This document shows positions 63,308 to 64,000 of a stretch of 64,000 nt of DNA, piece after piece. The notes beneath the pieces are model-generated. The model was given only the letters and a program-made list of their open reading frames with translations, did not search any database and was not told the DNA's origin. Within the stretch, counting starts at the first letter, position 1. Every line of letters starts with the position of its first letter. A program made the position numbers and the translations under genes. The stretch comes from Chloroflexi bacterium AL-N1 (lineage in GTDB: Bacteria; Chloroflexota; Chloroflexia; Chloroflexales; Roseiflexaceae): contig WYDT01000006.1 of assembly GCA_013122435.1 (NCBI GenBank), positions 186,001 through 250,000 of the forward strand, given 5' to 3'.

Positions 63308-63508
63308 TGGAATTTGTTCCGTAAAACACACATCTTGCTACATCCAAATGATACCATATCCGCTCCATCTTTATCCGCACACAATCACACGTCTTACGAG
63401 TTAAGATTGTACAACGCTGGAATGGAATATGTAACGATAACTAGAACTTCGGCTATAATAGACTACATGCGAAGGACGGGAATTATAATACGAAGAGGAG
63501 GCATTCGT

Positions 63509-64000
63509 ATGCTGAACTCGCACACAACACTTGCCCAACGATTACTCCCCCAAACGGGCATTCTGCAACAATCCCAGGTTCGTAACGGTTTGTTGGTTCT
63601 TGCTGGGACTATGTTCATGGCACTCTGTGCTCAAATTAGTATCCCACTCCCCTTTACACCAGTACCTATCACTATGCAAACTTTTGGGGTACTCATCATT
63701 GGTGCCTTGTTTGGCCCACGACTCGGAGCCATTACGATGGTCGTGTATCTGCTCGAAGGTCTGGCAGGCTTACCGGTATTCACCCAAGGTCGTAGCGCGT
63801 GGTCACCAAGCAGTATCGGAGTACCAGTCATTATTGGTCCTACTGCCGGCTATCTGTTCTCATACCCTATCGCAGCAGCATTAGTAGGCACACTGGCTAC
63901 TCGTGGATGGGACCGTAGTGTCATGTCAGCAGTACCTGCGATGTTGCTAGGAAACCTGGTTATCTTAGCATGTGGGTTTATCTGGTTTGCTGCCGCAAAC
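63509..64000 (+). CDS. bioY: biotin transporter BioY (3' end outside window)
   Basis: Substrate-binding S component of the ECF biotin transporter. Motifs are FMALCAQISIPLPFTPVPITMQTF and GPTAGYLFSYP, typical of BioY, with hydrophobic helices throughout. ATG 63509 follows GAGGAGG by seven bases. A TATAAT (63454-63459) lies upstream, without a convincing -35. The window ends inside the gene. No BirA operator was recognised. The energising EcfAT genes are not in this window. Confidence 0.95.
   Translation, partial: MLNSHTTLAQRLLPQTGILQQSQVRNGLLVLAGTMFMALCAQISIPLPFTPVPITMQTFGVLIIGALFGPRLGAITMVVYLLEGLAGLPVFTQGRSAWSPSSIGVPVIIGPTAGYLFSYPIAAALVGTLATRGWDRSVMSAVPAMLLGNLVILACGFIWFAAAN

Noticed and set aside
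63332..63508. BirA operator in front of bioY
   Set aside because: A ttgtacaac sequence is present, but there is no matching second half-site at the expected distance.
1..64000. tRNA or rRNA genes, CRISPR arrays, intact insertion sequences
   Set aside because: None was recognised: no regularly spaced repeats, no transposase reading frames and no tRNA-like cloverleaf in the gaps.

Overview
This window reads as chromosomal DNA from a member of the Chloroflexota, probably class Chloroflexia. The main evidence is a DUF2298 (Chlor_Arch_YYY) membrane protein, two DUF2085 membrane proteins, a sensor kinase with many GAF domains, and large TPR/STAND proteins among ordinary housekeeping genes. Base composition is moderate, with a clearly AT-richer island around 36.2-39.2 kb. 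This is family-level inference; no rRNA or tRNA gene was found to fix the taxonomy.

Layout. 0-5.1 kb: a GAF-GAF-GAF-GAF-GAF-GAF-PAS histidine kinase, cut by the left edge, then an alpha/beta-hydrolase-like protein whose nucleophile position is Gly. 5.2-9.1 kb: a peptide/nickel-type ABC importer (binding lipoprotein and two permeases) on the minus strand. 9.4-13 kb: fabF, rnc, an RmlD-like reductase and a HEAT-repeat protein. 13.2-17.6 kb: a NurA-like nuclease, NAD kinase and a ribosomal S1-type protein. 17.6-19.7 kb: two DUF2085 membrane proteins enclosing a TlpA-type thioredoxin lipoprotein. 19.9-31.3 kb: a cysteine-peptidase-like protein, tyrS, then thrC, lysC, an ADP-ribosylglycohydrolase, a GNAT protein, a Clp-N protein, asd, an aminotransferase and an alpha-oxoamine synthase. 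31.8-36 kb: a glycosidase-like protein, the DUF2298 protein and a two-domain acetyltransferase. 36-39.2 kb: a restriction-modification island. 39.4-43.7 kb: an HTTM / small membrane protein / ABC exporter / P-loop protein operon. 43.9-54.6 kb: lipoprotein, lon, marR, a response regulator, an mgtC remnant, tpiA, an M50 peptidase, pcm, an ECF sigma factor, a ketopantoate-reductase-like gene and plsY. 54.6-59.1 kb: a split STAND-type ATPase/TPR operon. 59-64 kb: an FAD oxidoreductase, a ThrE-type exporter, rarA and the start of bioY.

The strongest discovery lies in the 560-base gap between the divergent genes tyrS and thrC. Two back-to-back ribosome-mediated transcription attenuators can be read there. 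On the minus strand a strong promoter is followed by a 17-residue leader ORF with five Tyr codons (three consecutive), a 12-bp antiterminator and a terminator ending in seven U, then tyrS. On the plus strand another strong promoter is followed by a 30-residue leader ORF with ten Thr codons, a 9-bp antiterminator overlapping the end of the leader, and a terminator, then thrC and lysC. Tyrosyl-tRNA synthetase and threonine synthesis would thus each be controlled by charging of the cognate tRNA. A ThrE-type exporter also lies in the window.

Other points to check are a NotI-like restriction enzyme split by one in-frame amber codon, an AT-rich neighbour with an R-N-x3-H (HEPN-like) motif, the DUF2085/TlpA operon, and the HTTM/exporter operon.
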